Shown: positions 17,204-27,038, counted from the first letter of the stretch. The stretch: DNA of 64,000 nt from Caballeronia hypogeia (GCF_001544875.2 NZ_FCOA02000023.1:1-64000), one strand, 5' to 3'. Notes: generated by a model not told the origin, from the sequence alone. Translations and numbers: made by a program.

Positions 17204-18721
17204 TCAGGGTCTGCGTTGCTGCACGACCTGCGCGAGCGCGCGCACGCCCGGCTCGATGAGTTCCGCGCGTATCGCTGAAAAGCCCATGCGGAAGCAACAC
17301 TGGCCATCGGCCGGATCGGCGAAGAACACGCTGCCCGGCTCGATCAGCACGCCGAGCGCCTGAGCGTCTTTTGCGAGGCGCGTCGCGTCGAGCCACGGCG
17401 GCCCTTCGACCCAGCACGACGCGCCGCCCGTCACCTTCGAGGCGCGCAACTCGGGCAGATGCGTGGCGAGCGCATTCATCAGCACTTCGGCGCGCTCCTT
17501 GTAGACGCGCCCGAGCTTGCGCAACAGCGTGTCGTGATGACCGAGAGCCAGAAACGTGGCGAACGCGCGCTGAATGTAAGCCGCCGGGTGCCGGATCATC
17601 AGCCGGCGCAGCGCGCGCAATTCGCGTATCAGGGTGCGCGGCGCGACGATATAACCGAGACGCAGTCCCGGCGCGAGCGTCTTCGACAACGAGCCGATAT
17701 ACACCACGCGCTCCGCCGTATCGAGGCTTTTCAATGCGGGATGCGGCGTGCCCGAGAACGTGTTCTCGCTTTCATAGTCGTCTTCGATAACGATGAAATC
17801 ATGCTTCACCGAAAGGTCGAGTAACCTGCGCCGCCGCTCGATCGGCATGGTCACCGTGGTCGGGCATTGATGGCTCGGCGTGACATACACGTAATCGCAG
17901 GAGGCGACCGCGCTTGCATCGTCGATGACGGCGCCTTCTTCATCCACATGCAGCGGCACGATCTGCGCATTGCGGTGCTGGAAGATGTTGCGCGCATCGG
18001 GATAGCCGGGATTTTCCATGCCGACTTTCGTTTCCGGCCCGCACATGAGATCCGCGATCAGATACAGCGCCTGCTGACAGCCGTTCGTGACGACGATCTC
18101 CTCCGGCATCGCGAACACGCCACGGCGCGGCAGGACGCGCGTGCGTATCTGCTCGACGAGCGTTTCATCGTCGCGCTCGATCAGGTCGGGCGCCCAGTTG
18201 CGAATCTCCATGACCGAAAGGCCGTGCATGCAGCTCTCGCGCCAGTCGCTCGTGGGGAACAGCTCGGTATCGAATTGCCCATAAATAAAGGGGTATTCGT
18301 AGCTTTGCCAGTTCGAAGGCTTGACGATGTTGCGCTGATTCGACGGCGCATGCTTGATGCGCGCGCTCCAGTCCGGATGCCCTTGCTGCGCTTCGATGCC
18401 GGGCGCATCCTGCATGCCCGTGGCGGTGAAGCCGCGTTGCAGTTCATCGGTCGCCGGGTTGACGAAATGGCCGCTACGCTCGCGCGACACGAGATAGCCT
18501 TCTTCGACGAGCTGCTGATAGGCGAGCACCACCGTATTGCGCGACACGTTGAGCTGATCCGCGAGCTCGCGGCTCGAAGGCAGCGCGGTGTCAGGCGCGA
18601 TATGGCCGCTCAGGATCGCGTTGACGATCATCTGGCGGATCTGGTTCTGCAAGCTCATTCCCGAGACCCGCGAGCGCTCGAAGAGCTGCGCCCAAAGCGT
18701 GGCGGTTGGTCGGGTAGGCAT
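17204..18721 (-). CDS. MocR-family (GntR/aminotransferase) transcriptional regulator
   Basis: A 505-residue fusion of an N-terminal GntR winged helix (about residues 15-85, ALPSSRELADQLNVSRNTVV) and a class I aminotransferase-like domain that binds PLP. The PLP lysine is in YIGSLSKTLAPGLRLGY. Members sense PLP or amino compounds and regulate genes such as pdxST or GABA and taurine use. It lies downstream of, and on the same strand as, the isethionate genes but is separated from them by a strong terminator, so its target is unclear. Confidence 0.88.
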   Translation of the reverse strand: MPTRPTATLWAQLFERSRVSGMSLQNQIRQMIVNAILSGHIAPDTALPSSRELADQLNVSRNTVVLAYQQLVEEGYLVSRERSGHFVNPATDELQRGFTATGMQDAPGIEAQQGHPDWSARIKHAPSNQRNIVKPSNWQSYEYPFIYGQFDTELFPTSDWRESCMHGLSVMEIRNWAPDLIERDDETLVEQIRTRVLPRRGVFAMPEEIVVTNGCQQALYLIADLMCGPETKVGMENPGYPDARNIFQHRNAQIVPLHVDEEGAVIDDASAVASCDYVYVTPSHQCPTTVTMPIERRRRLLDLSVKHDFIVIEDDYESENTFSGTPHPALKSLDTAERVVYIGSLSKTLAPGLRLGYIVAPRTLIRELRALRRLMIRHPAAYIQRAFATFLALGHHDTLLRKLGRVYKERAEVLMNALATHLPELRASKVTGGASCWVEGPPWLDATRLAKDAQALGVLIEPGSVFFADPADGQCCFRMGFSAIRAELIEPGVRALAQVVQQRRP

Positions 18722-18796
18722 TGCATGTCTCCTGCTGAAAGTTATCGTGATCTTTAAATATTACGTGTGGCTTGCGCGCTTCGCCAGTGCGATAAA

Positions 18797-18830
18797 AAAC
18801 CGCCGCGCCGATGCTACGGCGCGGCGGTTT
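18797..18830 (-). terminator. Rho-independent terminator of the isethionate operon
   Basis: A 14-bp perfect GC-rich stem (AAACCGCCGCGCCG with its complement) and a 6-base loop, followed on the minus strand by TTTTTT. It is placed 22 bp after the transporter stop codon, and marks the end of transcription that starts at iseJ or further upstream. Confidence 0.85.
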
Positions 18831-18851
18831 CATCGACTTCGTTCCGAAGAT

Positions 18852-20165
18852 TCAACTCACTGAAAACGCCAGTTCGCGCCGCTGCCGCAACCCGACCCAC
18901 GCCGCCGACATCGCGCTGATGATGCCCGCCGCGAGGCAATATCCCGCGATCATCCACGGATCGCCGCCATTGCGTTGCAGCAGCCACGTCGCGACGATCG
19001 GGCTGATGCCGCTCGCGAAGATGCCCGAGAACTGATACACGAAGGAGATGCCCGAGTAGCGTACTTTCGCGTCGAAGAGTTCGGAGAAGAGCGCGGCCTC
19101 GGGTCCGTAGATCGATGCGTACACGACGCCCAGCGGAATCACGACCGCGAGCCACGCGAGCATCGTATTGCCGCCGCTGTGTTTCATGAGCCAGAAGCCG
19201 AAGAAGGCGGAAAGCCCGGTGGCGAGCGATCCCCAGAAGTAGATGCGTGCGCGGCCGACGCGATCGGAGAGCCGCCCGAAGAACGGAATCGTGAAGATCA
19301 TCACGAACGCGGCGACCATCACGCCGAGCAAGGCCTCGGTGCGCTGCATATGCAGCGTGCCCGTCAGATACGAGATCGAGAACACGCCGAACACATTGAA
19401 GAACACGCCGTCGATGAAGCGTGCGCCCATGCCGGCGATCGTATTGCCCGGATATTTCGTGATGACATCCATGATCGGCATGCGCGCCTCGCTGCCCGTC
19501 TTGCGGATGCGCGTGAACTCCGGCGTTTCCATCACGTTCAGGCGGATATACATGCCGATGACGACGAGCGCGAACGACAGGAAGAAGGCGAGACGCCAGC
19601 CCCAGGCGAGAAACTGCGCGTCGGTGAGCGTGAGCGACAGCGCCGCGACCACGCCCGACGAAAGACAAAGCCCGAGCGCAAGACCGATCTGCGGAATGCT
19701 CGCATAGAAGCCGCGCTTGTTTTCAGGCGCGTACTCGAACGCCATCAACACCGCACCGCCCCATTCGCCGCCGAGCCCGATACCTTGCAGCACGCGCAGG
19801 AGAAGGAGCAGCGAAGGCGCCCAGATGCCGATCTGCGCATACGTGGGCACCATGCCGATCAGCACGGTCGCCACGCCCATGATCGTGAGCGTCATCACGA
19901 GCATGCTCTTTCTGCCGATGCGGTCGCCGAAGTGACCGAAGATCACGCCGCCCAGCGGGCGGCTCAGGAAACCGACGGCGAAGGTGCCATAGGCGAGCAT
20001 CGTCGAGATGAGCGGATCGTCGCTCGGAAAGTACAGCTTGTTGAAGACGATTCCGGCAACCACGCCATATAAAAAGAAGTCGTACCACTCGATCGTCGCG
20101 CCGATCAGACTCGCGACGACGACCTTCCTCATCTGCTTGCCATCGGCTCGGGGCAGTGCGTTCAT
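18852..20165 (-). CDS. iseU: MFS (metabolite:H+ symporter) transporter, probable isethionate uptake
   Basis: A 437-residue twelve-helix transporter of the MHS branch of the major facilitator superfamily (ATIEWYDFFLYG near the start; GHFGDRIGRKSMLV between helices 2 and 3). Such symporters take up small organic acids with protons. It follows the GMC dehydrogenase gene by 42 bp on the same strand and ends at a terminator. In Cupriavidus necator isethionate uptake is assigned to a transporter (IseU) in a cluster with the same gene set, so isethionate is the likely substrate; this is inference from context. Confidence 0.8.
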   Translation of the reverse strand: MNALPRADGKQMRKVVVASLIGATIEWYDFFLYGVVAGIVFNKLYFPSDDPLISTMLAYGTFAVGFLSRPLGGVIFGHFGDRIGRKSMLVMTLTIMGVATVLIGMVPTYAQIGIWAPSLLLLLRVLQGIGLGGEWGGAVLMAFEYAPENKRGFYASIPQIGLALGLCLSSGVVAALSLTLTDAQFLAWGWRLAFFLSFALVVIGMYIRLNVMETPEFTRIRKTGSEARMPIMDVITKYPGNTIAGMGARFIDGVFFNVFGVFSISYLTGTLHMQRTEALLGVMVAAFVMIFTIPFFGRLSDRVGRARIYFWGSLATGLSAFFGFWLMKHSGGNTMLAWLAVVIPLGVVYASIYGPEAALFSELFDAKVRYSGISFVYQFSGIFASGISPIVATWLLQRNGGDPWMIAGYCLAAGIISAMSAAWVGLRQRRELAFSVS

Positions 20166-20207
20166 GAGTTGTCTCCGGGTATTTTCCTGTACATGTGAGA
20201 CTTGTGT

Positions 20208-21881
20208 TCAGTCTCTGTGGCCTGCATGGGCCATGGGCTTGTTCACAACCGCTTCGGGTGCGTCTTCGACGCGAGTGACGTGCTGATAGCGCTGGTCTTC
20301 GAGAATCATGTCGGCGGCTCTCTCTGCGATCATGATGACCGGTGCATTCGTGTTGCCCGATACGAGCTCGGGCATGATCGACGCGTCGACCACGCGCAGA
20401 CGTCCGATGCCGCGGACCTTCAGGCGCTCATCGACAACCGCGAGGGCATCGCTGCCCATCTTGCAGGTGCCCGCCGGGTGATAGATCGACTGGCTGAACT
20501 TGCGCGCTACTTCGAGCAGATCGGCGTCGGTCCGATACTCCGGTCCGGGAATGAATTCCGACACGATGTGTCTGGCAAGCGATGGCGCCGCGGCGATGCG
20601 ACGAGCGACCTTGATGCCGCCGATCACGACGTGATGATCGCGTTCGTCGGACAGATAGTTCGCGCGAATCGCCGGATAGTGCAGTGGATCGTTCGAACGA
20701 ATCTCCACGCTGCCACGGCTATGCGGCCGCAACTGACACACGGAAGACGTGAACGCCGAAAACGGATGCGCGCCCTGGCCGGGTTTGTCCGCGGAAAGCG
20801 GCTGCATGTGAAACTGGATGTCCGGCCGCGTGAGTTCGGGCGATGAGCGCGTGAAGATCGCGACCTGGCTAGCCGCGAGCGTCAGCGGCCCCGTGCGCGA
20901 GATCGCGTATTGCAGGCCGACGAGCGCCTTTTTCAGCGGATTGTTGACCTCGTCGTTGAGCGTGCGTTCGCGCGTCTTGAAGACCAGCCGCACTTGCAGA
21001 TGATCCTGCAGGTTCCGCCCGACGCCAGCGAGTTCATGTCTGACCTGCACGCCCGCATGATCGAGCACGCGTGAAGGGCCGATGCCCGAGTTCTGAAGAA
21101 TCTGCGGCGAGCCGATCGCACCGGCGGCGAGAATGACTTCGACGCGCGCGCACACGGTCTTCACGACGCCTTCGTGCACATACTCGATGCCGGTCGCTTC
21201 GCGCCCATTGAAGAGCACCTTGCGCGTTTGCGCGCGGGTCTGCACGATCAGATTGCGCCGCTCGCGCGCGGGCTTGAGAAAGCCCTTCGCGGTGCTCCAG
21301 CGAAAGCCCTTGTAGGCCGTTTGCTGGAAATAGCCGACGCCTTCCTGTGTCGCGCCGTTGTAGTCTTCGTTGAACGGGATGCCGATCTCCTGCGCAGCCG
21401 CGATGAAATGATCCGCGATGGGCCGGCGCAGACGCAGATCCGATACCTTCAGCGGGCCGCCCGCGCCGTGATACTCGCTCGCGCCGTGTTCCTGATCTTC
21501 CGATTTCTTGAAGTAGGGCAGCACATCCCTGTAGCTCCAGCCCGTGTTGCCGAGTTCGGTCCAGCGATCGTAATCCTCGCGCTGGCCGCGCACGTAAAGC
21601 AGCCCGTTGAGCGAGCTGGAACCGCCCAGCACCTTGCCGCGCGGCCAGTCGATGCTGCGTCCGGCGAGCGCATCGTCCGGTTCCGTGCGATAGCACCAGT
21701 CGAGCTCGGGGTCGTGCATCGTCTTGAAGTAGCCGACGGGGATATGAATCCACGGGCTGGAATCGGGGCCGCCCGCTTCGAGCAGCAACACCGTATTGGA
21801 CGGATTCGCGCTCAGACGGTTGGCGAGCACGCATCCTGCCGAGCCCGCACCGACGATGACGTAATCGACTTCCTGCTGCAT
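20208..21881 (-). CDS. iseJ: GMC-family FAD dehydrogenase, probable isethionate dehydrogenase
   Basis: A glucose-methanol-choline oxidoreductase of about 557 residues. The FAD-binding motif VIVGAGSAGCVLANRL is at the N-terminus, the GMC signature region GSSSLNGLLYVRGQ around residue 85, and the active-site His is in SIYHPAGTCKMG near the C-terminus. It should oxidise isethionate (2-hydroxyethanesulfonate) to sulfoacetaldehyde, the substrate of Xsc encoded upstream; choline-type alcohols are the alternative. The ATG at 21881 has CAGGAG upstream; a longer reading from 21950 is unlikely. The YGGAAY-N5-GTTYCR site at 21908-21924 sits directly before it. Confidence 0.82.
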   Translation of the reverse strand: MQQEVDYVIVGAGSAGCVLANRLSANPSNTVLLLEAGGPDSSPWIHIPVGYFKTMHDPELDWCYRTEPDDALAGRSIDWPRGKVLGGSSSLNGLLYVRGQREDYDRWTELGNTGWSYRDVLPYFKKSEDQEHGASEYHGAGGPLKVSDLRLRRPIADHFIAAAQEIGIPFNEDYNGATQEGVGYFQQTAYKGFRWSTAKGFLKPARERRNLIVQTRAQTRKVLFNGREATGIEYVHEGVVKTVCARVEVILAAGAIGSPQILQNSGIGPSRVLDHAGVQVRHELAGVGRNLQDHLQVRLVFKTRERTLNDEVNNPLKKALVGLQYAISRTGPLTLAASQVAIFTRSSPELTRPDIQFHMQPLSADKPGQGAHPFSAFTSSVCQLRPHSRGSVEIRSNDPLHYPAIRANYLSDERDHHVVIGGIKVARRIAAAPSLARHIVSEFIPGPEYRTDADLLEVARKFSQSIYHPAGTCKMGSDALAVVDERLKVRGIGRLRVVDASIMPELVSGNTNAPVIMIAERAADMILEDQRYQHVTRVEDAPEAVVNKPMAHAGHRD

Positions 21882-21907
21882 GACGCCTGTCTCCTGAAGT
21901 CTTCTTT

Positions 21908-21924
21908 TGGAATGAATCGTTTCG
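21908..21924. promoter_or_regulatory. IclR-type operator before iseJ
   Basis: TGGAATGAATCGTTTCG: an imperfect dyad with the same half-sites and 5-base spacing as the perfect palindrome before xsc (25881-25897). It lies 27 bp upstream of the iseJ start codon, where a bound regulator could block or recruit polymerase. Confidence 0.55.
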
Positions 21925-22097
21925 CTTGCAGTACGTTCAGAGTGGAACAAGCGGGCGATGACGCCAAGAAGAAAACGCGAAAGGGCGCGAAAGTGAAACG
22001 GAAAATGCGAAATTCGATTCAGTATCCAAGAGGTGTTCGGGTTGTCCCTTACGCGTGTTTCAATGGTTGGATATCCGAACTAAAGGCGATCGATACG

Positions 22098-22925
22098 TCA
22101 GAAGGTGGCCGTGAGTTCGGCCGCTGCCTGCTGAAGACGCGGCACGAATGTGAGCGCGCGCGACAGGGCCATGCGCGACACCGGTGCATGCACCGCAACC
22201 GCCGCGATGCATTTGCCGCGCGAATCGAACACCGGAACGGCGACGCACGCGATGCCGAGGACGAACTCCTCGTTGTCCACGGCGAGTCCCTTGTGTGCGA
22301 TGCGATCCAGCTCCGCTTCGAGCAGGTTGGGGTCGTCGAGCGTGTTGGGCGTGAAGCGTTCGAGCGGCATCGCGCGGATCAGCGCCGCACGATCGTCGCG
22401 CGGCATCATCGAAAGAAGCAGCTTGCCGCTCGCGCTGCAATGCGCGGGCACGTGTGAGCCGGGCTTGAGTTCGAGCCGCAACGCCCATGCCGATTCGCAA
22501 CGGTCGAGATAGAGCACCTGCGTGTCGTGCAGCGTGCTGAGGTTACAGGTCTCGCCGAGATCGGCGACGAGATGTTCCAGTATTGCGTGACGTTGCCGTC
22601 GCGCGCCGCTGTGCATCATCACGTCGACGCCTAGCCGTTCGAGCCTCGGGCCGATCACGTAGGCGTTCTTCTGGCCCGGCTCGCGCGCGACGAAGCCGCC
22701 GGCTTCGAGCGATTGCAGCATGCGGTGCAGCGATGCCTTCGGCTGCCCGATGCCGGTGGCGAGATCCGCGAGCGACAGCGCGCCTTTTGCGGCTACCAGA
22801 TGTTCGAGCACGCTGAAGGCGCGCAGCGTGGGCGTGTCGGCGCGTGCCGACGTTTCGATGAGCGGTGCGCTTTCCGTCGCTTCGGTGTCGACGAACGCGT
22901 CTTCGGTTTCGGCTCGCGTATCCAT
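22098..22925 (-). CDS. iseR: IclR-family regulator, probable isethionate regulator
   Basis: A 275-residue IclR protein: winged helix about residues 30-95 (LADLATGIGQPKASLHRML) and the effector-binding domain to the end, with GETCNL and HCSASGKLLLSMM blocks. ATG 22925 begins 8 bp after the pta stop, so xsc, pta and this gene read as one operon; longer readings from 23477 run through pta in another frame and are spurious. It is highly similar to the IclR protein at 27039-27791. By position it should control the isethionate genes through the YGGAAY-N5-GTTYCR sites. Confidence 0.85.
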   Translation of the reverse strand: MDTRAETEDAFVDTEATESAPLIETSARADTPTLRAFSVLEHLVAAKGALSLADLATGIGQPKASLHRMLQSLEAGGFVAREPGQKNAYVIGPRLERLGVDVMMHSGARRQRHAILEHLVADLGETCNLSTLHDTQVLYLDRCESAWALRLELKPGSHVPAHCSASGKLLLSMMPRDDRAALIRAMPLERFTPNTLDDPNLLEAELDRIAHKGLAVDNEEFVLGIACVAVPVFDSRGKCIAAVAVHAPVSRMALSRALTFVPRLQQAAAELTATF

Positions 22926-22933
22926 GATGCGGG

Positions 22934-23947
22934 TCACATGGTCTGATGCCGCGCGGCCTGCGCCTGCACGCAGGTCACGGCGATGACGTAATAGATGTCG
23001 TCGGCGCTGCAACCGCGCGACAGATCGTTGGCCGGCTTCGCGAGCCCTTGCAGCAAGGGTCCAATGGCCTTCGCGCTGCCGATGCGCTCCGCCAGCTTGT
23101 AGCCGATGTTGCCCGCTTCGAGACTCGGGAAGATCAGCGTGTTGGCGTGCCCTTCGATTTGCGAGTGCTGCACCTTGCGCATCGCGATCTCCGCGACGAT
23201 GGCGGCGTCGAGCTGCACGTCGCCGTCGATGGCGAGACCCGGGCGCGCTTCCTTCACGCGCCGCGTCGCCTCGATCACCTTGTCGACGGCGGCGTGGTGG
23301 GCGCTGCCGCTCGTCGAGAACGACAGCATCGCGACGCGCGCGTCCTCCATCAGCAGATTGCGCGCGCTGTCGGCGGCGGCCATGGCGATTTCGGCGAGCT
23401 GTTCCGCATCCGGCTCGACGACGAGCGCGCAGTCGGAGAAGATCAGTCCGCCTTTCATCGTATGGAAAGGCTCGCACAGCATCATCAGAAAGAAGCTCGA
23501 CACCAGCTTGAACGAAGGGCGCACGCCGATGATCTGGATCGCATGGCGCACCACATCCGCGGTCGTGTTGACCGCGCCTGACACGGAGCCGTCCGCTTCA
23601 CCCAGACGCACCATCAGGTTCGCGAAGCACAGCGGATGGAGCACGGCCTTGCTCGCTTCCTCGGCCGTCATGCCTTTCTTTTCGCGCAGCGCGTAGAGCT
23701 CTTCGGCAAAGCGCTGCGTCTGCGCGGCGTGCGAAGGATCGATCAGTTCGATGCCTTCGAGGTCGATGCCCGCGGCATCCGCGACCTGATACGCGCGCGC
23801 TCGGGAGCCCGCGAGGACGATGCGCGCGATGCCTTCCTTCTGCGCGCGAACGGCAGCCTGCAGCACGCGTGTGTCTTCGGCTTCGGAGAGGACGATTCGC
23901 ATCGGCAGGTCGCGAGCCTGATCGATGATGCGATGCATGGCTTTCAT
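22934..23947 (-). CDS. pta: Phosphate acetyltransferase
   Basis: A 337-residue enzyme corresponding to the catalytic PTA/PTB domain alone, without the long N-terminal domain of the E. coli form. It converts the acetyl phosphate released by Xsc into acetyl-CoA. Recognisable blocks are MRIVLSEAEDTRVLQAA, DGSVSGAVNTTADVVRHA and LPP-type C-terminal SLEAGNIGYKLAERIGSA. It lies 66 bp after xsc on the same strand, the arrangement found in sulfonate-degrading bacteria. Confidence 0.93.
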   Translation of the reverse strand: MKAMHRIIDQARDLPMRIVLSEAEDTRVLQAAVRAQKEGIARIVLAGSRARAYQVADAAGIDLEGIELIDPSHAAQTQRFAEELYALREKKGMTAEEASKAVLHPLCFANLMVRLGEADGSVSGAVNTTADVVRHAIQIIGVRPSFKLVSSFFLMMLCEPFHTMKGGLIFSDCALVVEPDAEQLAEIAMAAADSARNLLMEDARVAMLSFSTSGSAHHAAVDKVIEATRRVKEARPGLAIDGDVQLDAAIVAEIAMRKVQHSQIEGHANTLIFPSLEAGNIGYKLAERIGSAKAIGPLLQGLAKPANDLSRGCSADDIYYVIAVTCVQAQAARHQTM

Positions 23948-24013
23948 GGCGGGCTCATGGTGATTGAGAAGAGAACGCCGCCCCGAGGGCGCGGGACGGC
24001 GTGACCGCTGGAC

Positions 24014-25855
24014 TTAAACGTAGTCCTTGTACTTGTCGAGCATGCGAACCGGCTTGGACAGCGCATCGCGGCGGAACGGGTCGCCCAGCTCGCGCGTGCA
24101 CATGATCTCGATGATCGTCGTCTTGCCGTGATTCATCTGCAGATCGATGGCCTTCTTGAGCGCCGGGCCGACATCCTCCAGCTTGTCGACGACGATGCCT
24201 TCCGCCCCCATCGCCTTCGCGATTTCGGCGAAGCTCTGGTTGTCGAGCTCGCCCGCGACGAAGCGGCGGTTGTAGAAATCCACCTGGTTCTTCTTTTCCG
24301 CGCCCCATTGACGGTTATGGAACACCACGGCCGTCACGGGAATGTTGTGGCGCACGCAGGTCATGGTTTCCATCAGGCTCATGCCCCATGCGCCATCGCC
24401 CGCATAGGAAACGGCCGGCCGATGCGGCGCCGCGACCTTCGCGCCGATGATCGTCGGGAACGCATAGCCGCAATTGCCCCAGCTCATTGCCGCAAAGAAG
24501 CTGCGCGGCTTGTTGAAGCGCAGATAGCTGTTGGCGACCGAGTTGATGTTGCCGATATCGGTGGACACCATCACGTCCTCGGGCATCGCCTTTTCCAGCT
24601 CGCGCAGAACCTGACGCGGATGCAGATACTGGCCGCCACTGAACGGCTTCTCGCTCTTCTGTTCCTCGATCATGTCGAGGCTGTACGGGTCGCGTTCGTG
24701 CGTCCACTCGTCGAGCTCCTTCTCCCACGCGGCCTTTTCATCTGCAATGGTCTTCGCGCGCGCGTCCTTCGTCGCGTCGCAGTCGAGCTTGCGATCCGCG
24801 AGACGTTGCGTGAGCGCGATGGCGGTCGCCTTCGCATCGCCGCAAATGCCCACTGAAATCTTCTTCACGAGGCCGAGCATCTTGTGGTCCGCGTCGATCT
24901 GGATGACCTTCGCTTCCTTCGGCCAGTAGTCGAGACCGTGTTGCGGCAGCGTGCCGAACGGTCCGAGCCGCGAGCCGAGCGCGATCACGACATCGGCCTG
25001 GCTCAGCAGCTTCATCGCGGCCTTCGAGCCTTGATAGCCGAGCGGACCGCACCACAGCGGATGGTTCGCCGGGAACGAGTCGTTATGCAGATAGCTGTTC
25101 ACGACCGGCGCGCCCAGACGTTCGGCAAGCGCCTTGCATTCCTCGACAGCATCCGACATCACCACGCCGCCGCCCGAAATAATGACGGGGAATTTCGCTT
25201 CGGCGAGCAGATCGGCTGCTTCGTTCAGGCTCTGGTCGCCGCCGGGGCCGCGATCGAGACGTTGCGGACGCGGAATCTCGACCTTGACCTGGCCGTAGAA
25301 ATAGTCGCGCGGAATGTTCAGTTGCGTCGGGCCCATTTCCGACATCGCGCGATCGAAGCAGCGCGCCGTGTATTCCGCCATGCGCGCCGGATGCGTGACG
25401 TGACCCTGATACTTGGTGAATTCCTGGAACATCGGCAATTGCTTGGCTTCCTGGAAGCCGCCGAGTCCGATGCCCATCGTGCCCGCCTCGGGCGTCACGA
25501 TCACCACCGGGCTGTGCGCCCAGTACGCGGCTGCGATAGCCGTCACGCAATTGCTGATGCCCGGACCGTTCTGGCCGATCACGACGCCATGACGGCCTGA
25601 CACGCGCGAATAGCCGTCCGCCATATGGCCCGCGCCTTGTTCATGCACCACCGGAATCAGGCGGATGCCGGCGGGGGCGAAGATGTCCATCGCGTCCATG
25701 AATGCCGAACCCATGATGCCGAACATCTCGGTCACGCCATTGGCGGCGAGCGTCTCGACGAATGCTTCTGACGGGGTCATCGCCTGCGGACCGCTGGGCG
25801 CCGCAGTGGCGGCGAGAGTGGTCCTGGAAGGACGGGCTTGGTCGTGCTCGCTCAT
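24014..25855 (-). CDS. xsc: Sulfoacetaldehyde acetyltransferase
   Basis: A 613-residue thiamine-diphosphate enzyme that cleaves sulfoacetaldehyde with phosphate to sulfite and acetyl phosphate, the central desulfonation step for C2 sulfonates. The N-terminal pyrimidine-binding domain starts MTPSEAFVETLAANGVTEMFG, and the C-terminal diphosphate-binding motif is GDGAWGMSLMET with HNRQWGAEKKNQ. The length and the KKNQVDFYNRRFVAGEL block fit Xsc rather than acetolactate synthase. First gene of the operon with pta and the IclR gene; a palindromic operator lies 26 bp upstream. No sulfite dehydrogenase or exporter gene is in the window. Confidence 0.95.
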   Translation of the reverse strand: MSEHDQARPSRTTLAATAAPSGPQAMTPSEAFVETLAANGVTEMFGIMGSAFMDAMDIFAPAGIRLIPVVHEQGAGHMADGYSRVSGRHGVVIGQNGPGISNCVTAIAAAYWAHSPVVIVTPEAGTMGIGLGGFQEAKQLPMFQEFTKYQGHVTHPARMAEYTARCFDRAMSEMGPTQLNIPRDYFYGQVKVEIPRPQRLDRGPGGDQSLNEAADLLAEAKFPVIISGGGVVMSDAVEECKALAERLGAPVVNSYLHNDSFPANHPLWCGPLGYQGSKAAMKLLSQADVVIALGSRLGPFGTLPQHGLDYWPKEAKVIQIDADHKMLGLVKKISVGICGDAKATAIALTQRLADRKLDCDATKDARAKTIADEKAAWEKELDEWTHERDPYSLDMIEEQKSEKPFSGGQYLHPRQVLRELEKAMPEDVMVSTDIGNINSVANSYLRFNKPRSFFAAMSWGNCGYAFPTIIGAKVAAPHRPAVSYAGDGAWGMSLMETMTCVRHNIPVTAVVFHNRQWGAEKKNQVDFYNRRFVAGELDNQSFAEIAKAMGAEGIVVDKLEDVGPALKKAIDLQMNHGKTTIIEIMCTRELGDPFRRDALSKPVRMLDKYKDYV

Positions 25856-25880
25856 GAGTGTCTCCGGTGTCTAAATAAAG

Positions 25881-25897
25881 CGGAACGTTTGGTTCCG
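25881..25897. promoter_or_regulatory. Perfect palindromic IclR-type operator before xsc
   Basis: CGGAACGTTTGGTTCCG: 6-bp perfect arms around 5 bases, 26 bp upstream of the xsc start codon. It is the best copy of a motif found in variant form at four other intergenic sites in this window (21908, 25963, 26938, 27877). Confidence 0.7.
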
Positions 25898-25962
25898 AAA
25901 TGTACATCGTAGAGACATCGTAGGATGGTCGAGTCAAGCCGTCAACTGTTTTATCAAAAAAA

Positions 25963-25979
25963 CGGAATGAAACGTATCG
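25963..25979. promoter_or_regulatory. Second IclR-type operator upstream of xsc
   Basis: CGGAATGAAACGTATCG keeps the half-site spacing of the palindrome at 25881 with a few changes. It is 82 bp upstream of it, a spacing near eight helical turns, compatible with cooperative binding. Confidence 0.45.
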
Positions 25980-26088
25980 TTAAAAATCGATGAGCTTTGG
26001 ATGGACAGCGCGAAGTGTGGCGCGCGGACGCTCGTGTGACGGGACGCCGCGGCAATTTGCGAGAGATTGGTCGAGAAGCGGGCCGGGA

Positions 26089-26928
26089 TCAGGATCGATG
26101 CCGCGCCATCGGCGTCAGGCCTTCCGACGCATCGATGAGCGTGGCGAGTTTCGCCGCGTTTTCGCGTAGATGCGGCACGGCCTCGAGCAGGTCGCCGAGG
26201 CTCGCGCGCGCGGTCGGCGCATGTGCGGCGAGGCATGCGAGCACGCGGCCGCTCGCGGCGTCGGTAATCGGTACCGCGACCGCCACCATGCCGAGCACGA
26301 ATTCCTCGTTGTCGATGCCGACGCCGCGCGCGGCGAGCCGGTCGAGTTCGGCTTCGAGCAGCGCCTGGTCGGTCAACGTGCGATGCGTCCTTTTCGTGAG
26401 CGTGAGGCGACCGAGTATCTGACGGCGTTCGGCGAGCGACATCTGTGAAAGGAACAGCTTGCCGCTCGCGGTGCAGTGCAGCGGCACCCGCATGCCCGCC
26501 TGCATGTGCAGACGCAGCGGCTCGGCAGTCTCGACGCGTTCGATATAAAGCACGGTGTCGCCGTCGAGCGCGGTGAGATTGCAACTTTCTCCGATCACAT
26601 CGACAAGCGAGCGCAGGATCGCGCGACACGCGCGCGTAAAGGTGTTGTTGGCGAGCGTCGCGAGCGCCAGTTGCGCGGCGCGGGGTCCGAGGGCGATGCC
26701 GCGGTCGGTGCCGCGCGCATCCGGCATGTGCGTCACATAACCTTGCGCTTCGAGGGAATCGATCAGGCGCAACAGCGTCGCCTTGGGAATGCGCACGCGC
26801 GCGGCGAGCTGGGACAGCGTATAGGTTTGCCCTGCGACGGCGAGCTGTTCGAGAACGGCGAGCGGACGAAGCGTCCGCGTTTCTTCGCTGCCGTGATCGG
26901 CTGGATCGAGATGGGTGGCGTCGCGCAT
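26089..26928 (-). CDS. IclR-family transcriptional regulator
   Basis: A 279-residue IclR protein: winged helix about residues 25-80 (SQLAARVRIPKATLLRLI), effector domain with GESCNL and HCTASGKLFLSQM. It reads towards xsc but its stop is 233 bp before the xsc start and operator sites intervene. A YGGAAY-N5-GTTYCR site sits 10 bp upstream of its own start codon, suggesting autoregulation or control by a paralogue. More divergent from the iseR product than the next IclR gene is. Effector unknown; another sulfonate or an amine is possible. Confidence 0.85.
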   Translation of the reverse strand: MRDATHLDPADHGSEETRTLRPLAVLEQLAVAGQTYTLSQLAARVRIPKATLLRLIDSLEAQGYVTHMPDARGTDRGIALGPRAAQLALATLANNTFTRACRAILRSLVDVIGESCNLTALDGDTVLYIERVETAEPLRLHMQAGMRVPLHCTASGKLFLSQMSLAERRQILGRLTLTKRTHRTLTDQALLEAELDRLAARGVGIDNEEFVLGMVAVAVPITDAASGRVLACLAAHAPTARASLGDLLEAVPHLRENAAKLATLIDASEGLTPMARHRS

Positions 26929-26937
26929 GAGTTAAAT

Positions 26938-26954
26938 CGGAACAGGCTGTTTCA
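26938..26954. promoter_or_regulatory. IclR-type operator before the IclR gene at 26089-26928
   Basis: CGGAACAGGCTGTTTCA has one perfect and one near-perfect half-site with 5-base spacing, 10 bp before the ATG at 26928. Confidence 0.5.
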
Positions 26955-27038
26955 CATTTCGAACACTTTACGCCTGTTCCCGCGCCCGACGCGATATTTT
27001 TCGGAACGGAAGATGCAGTTTTCGGGGCGCCGATGCGC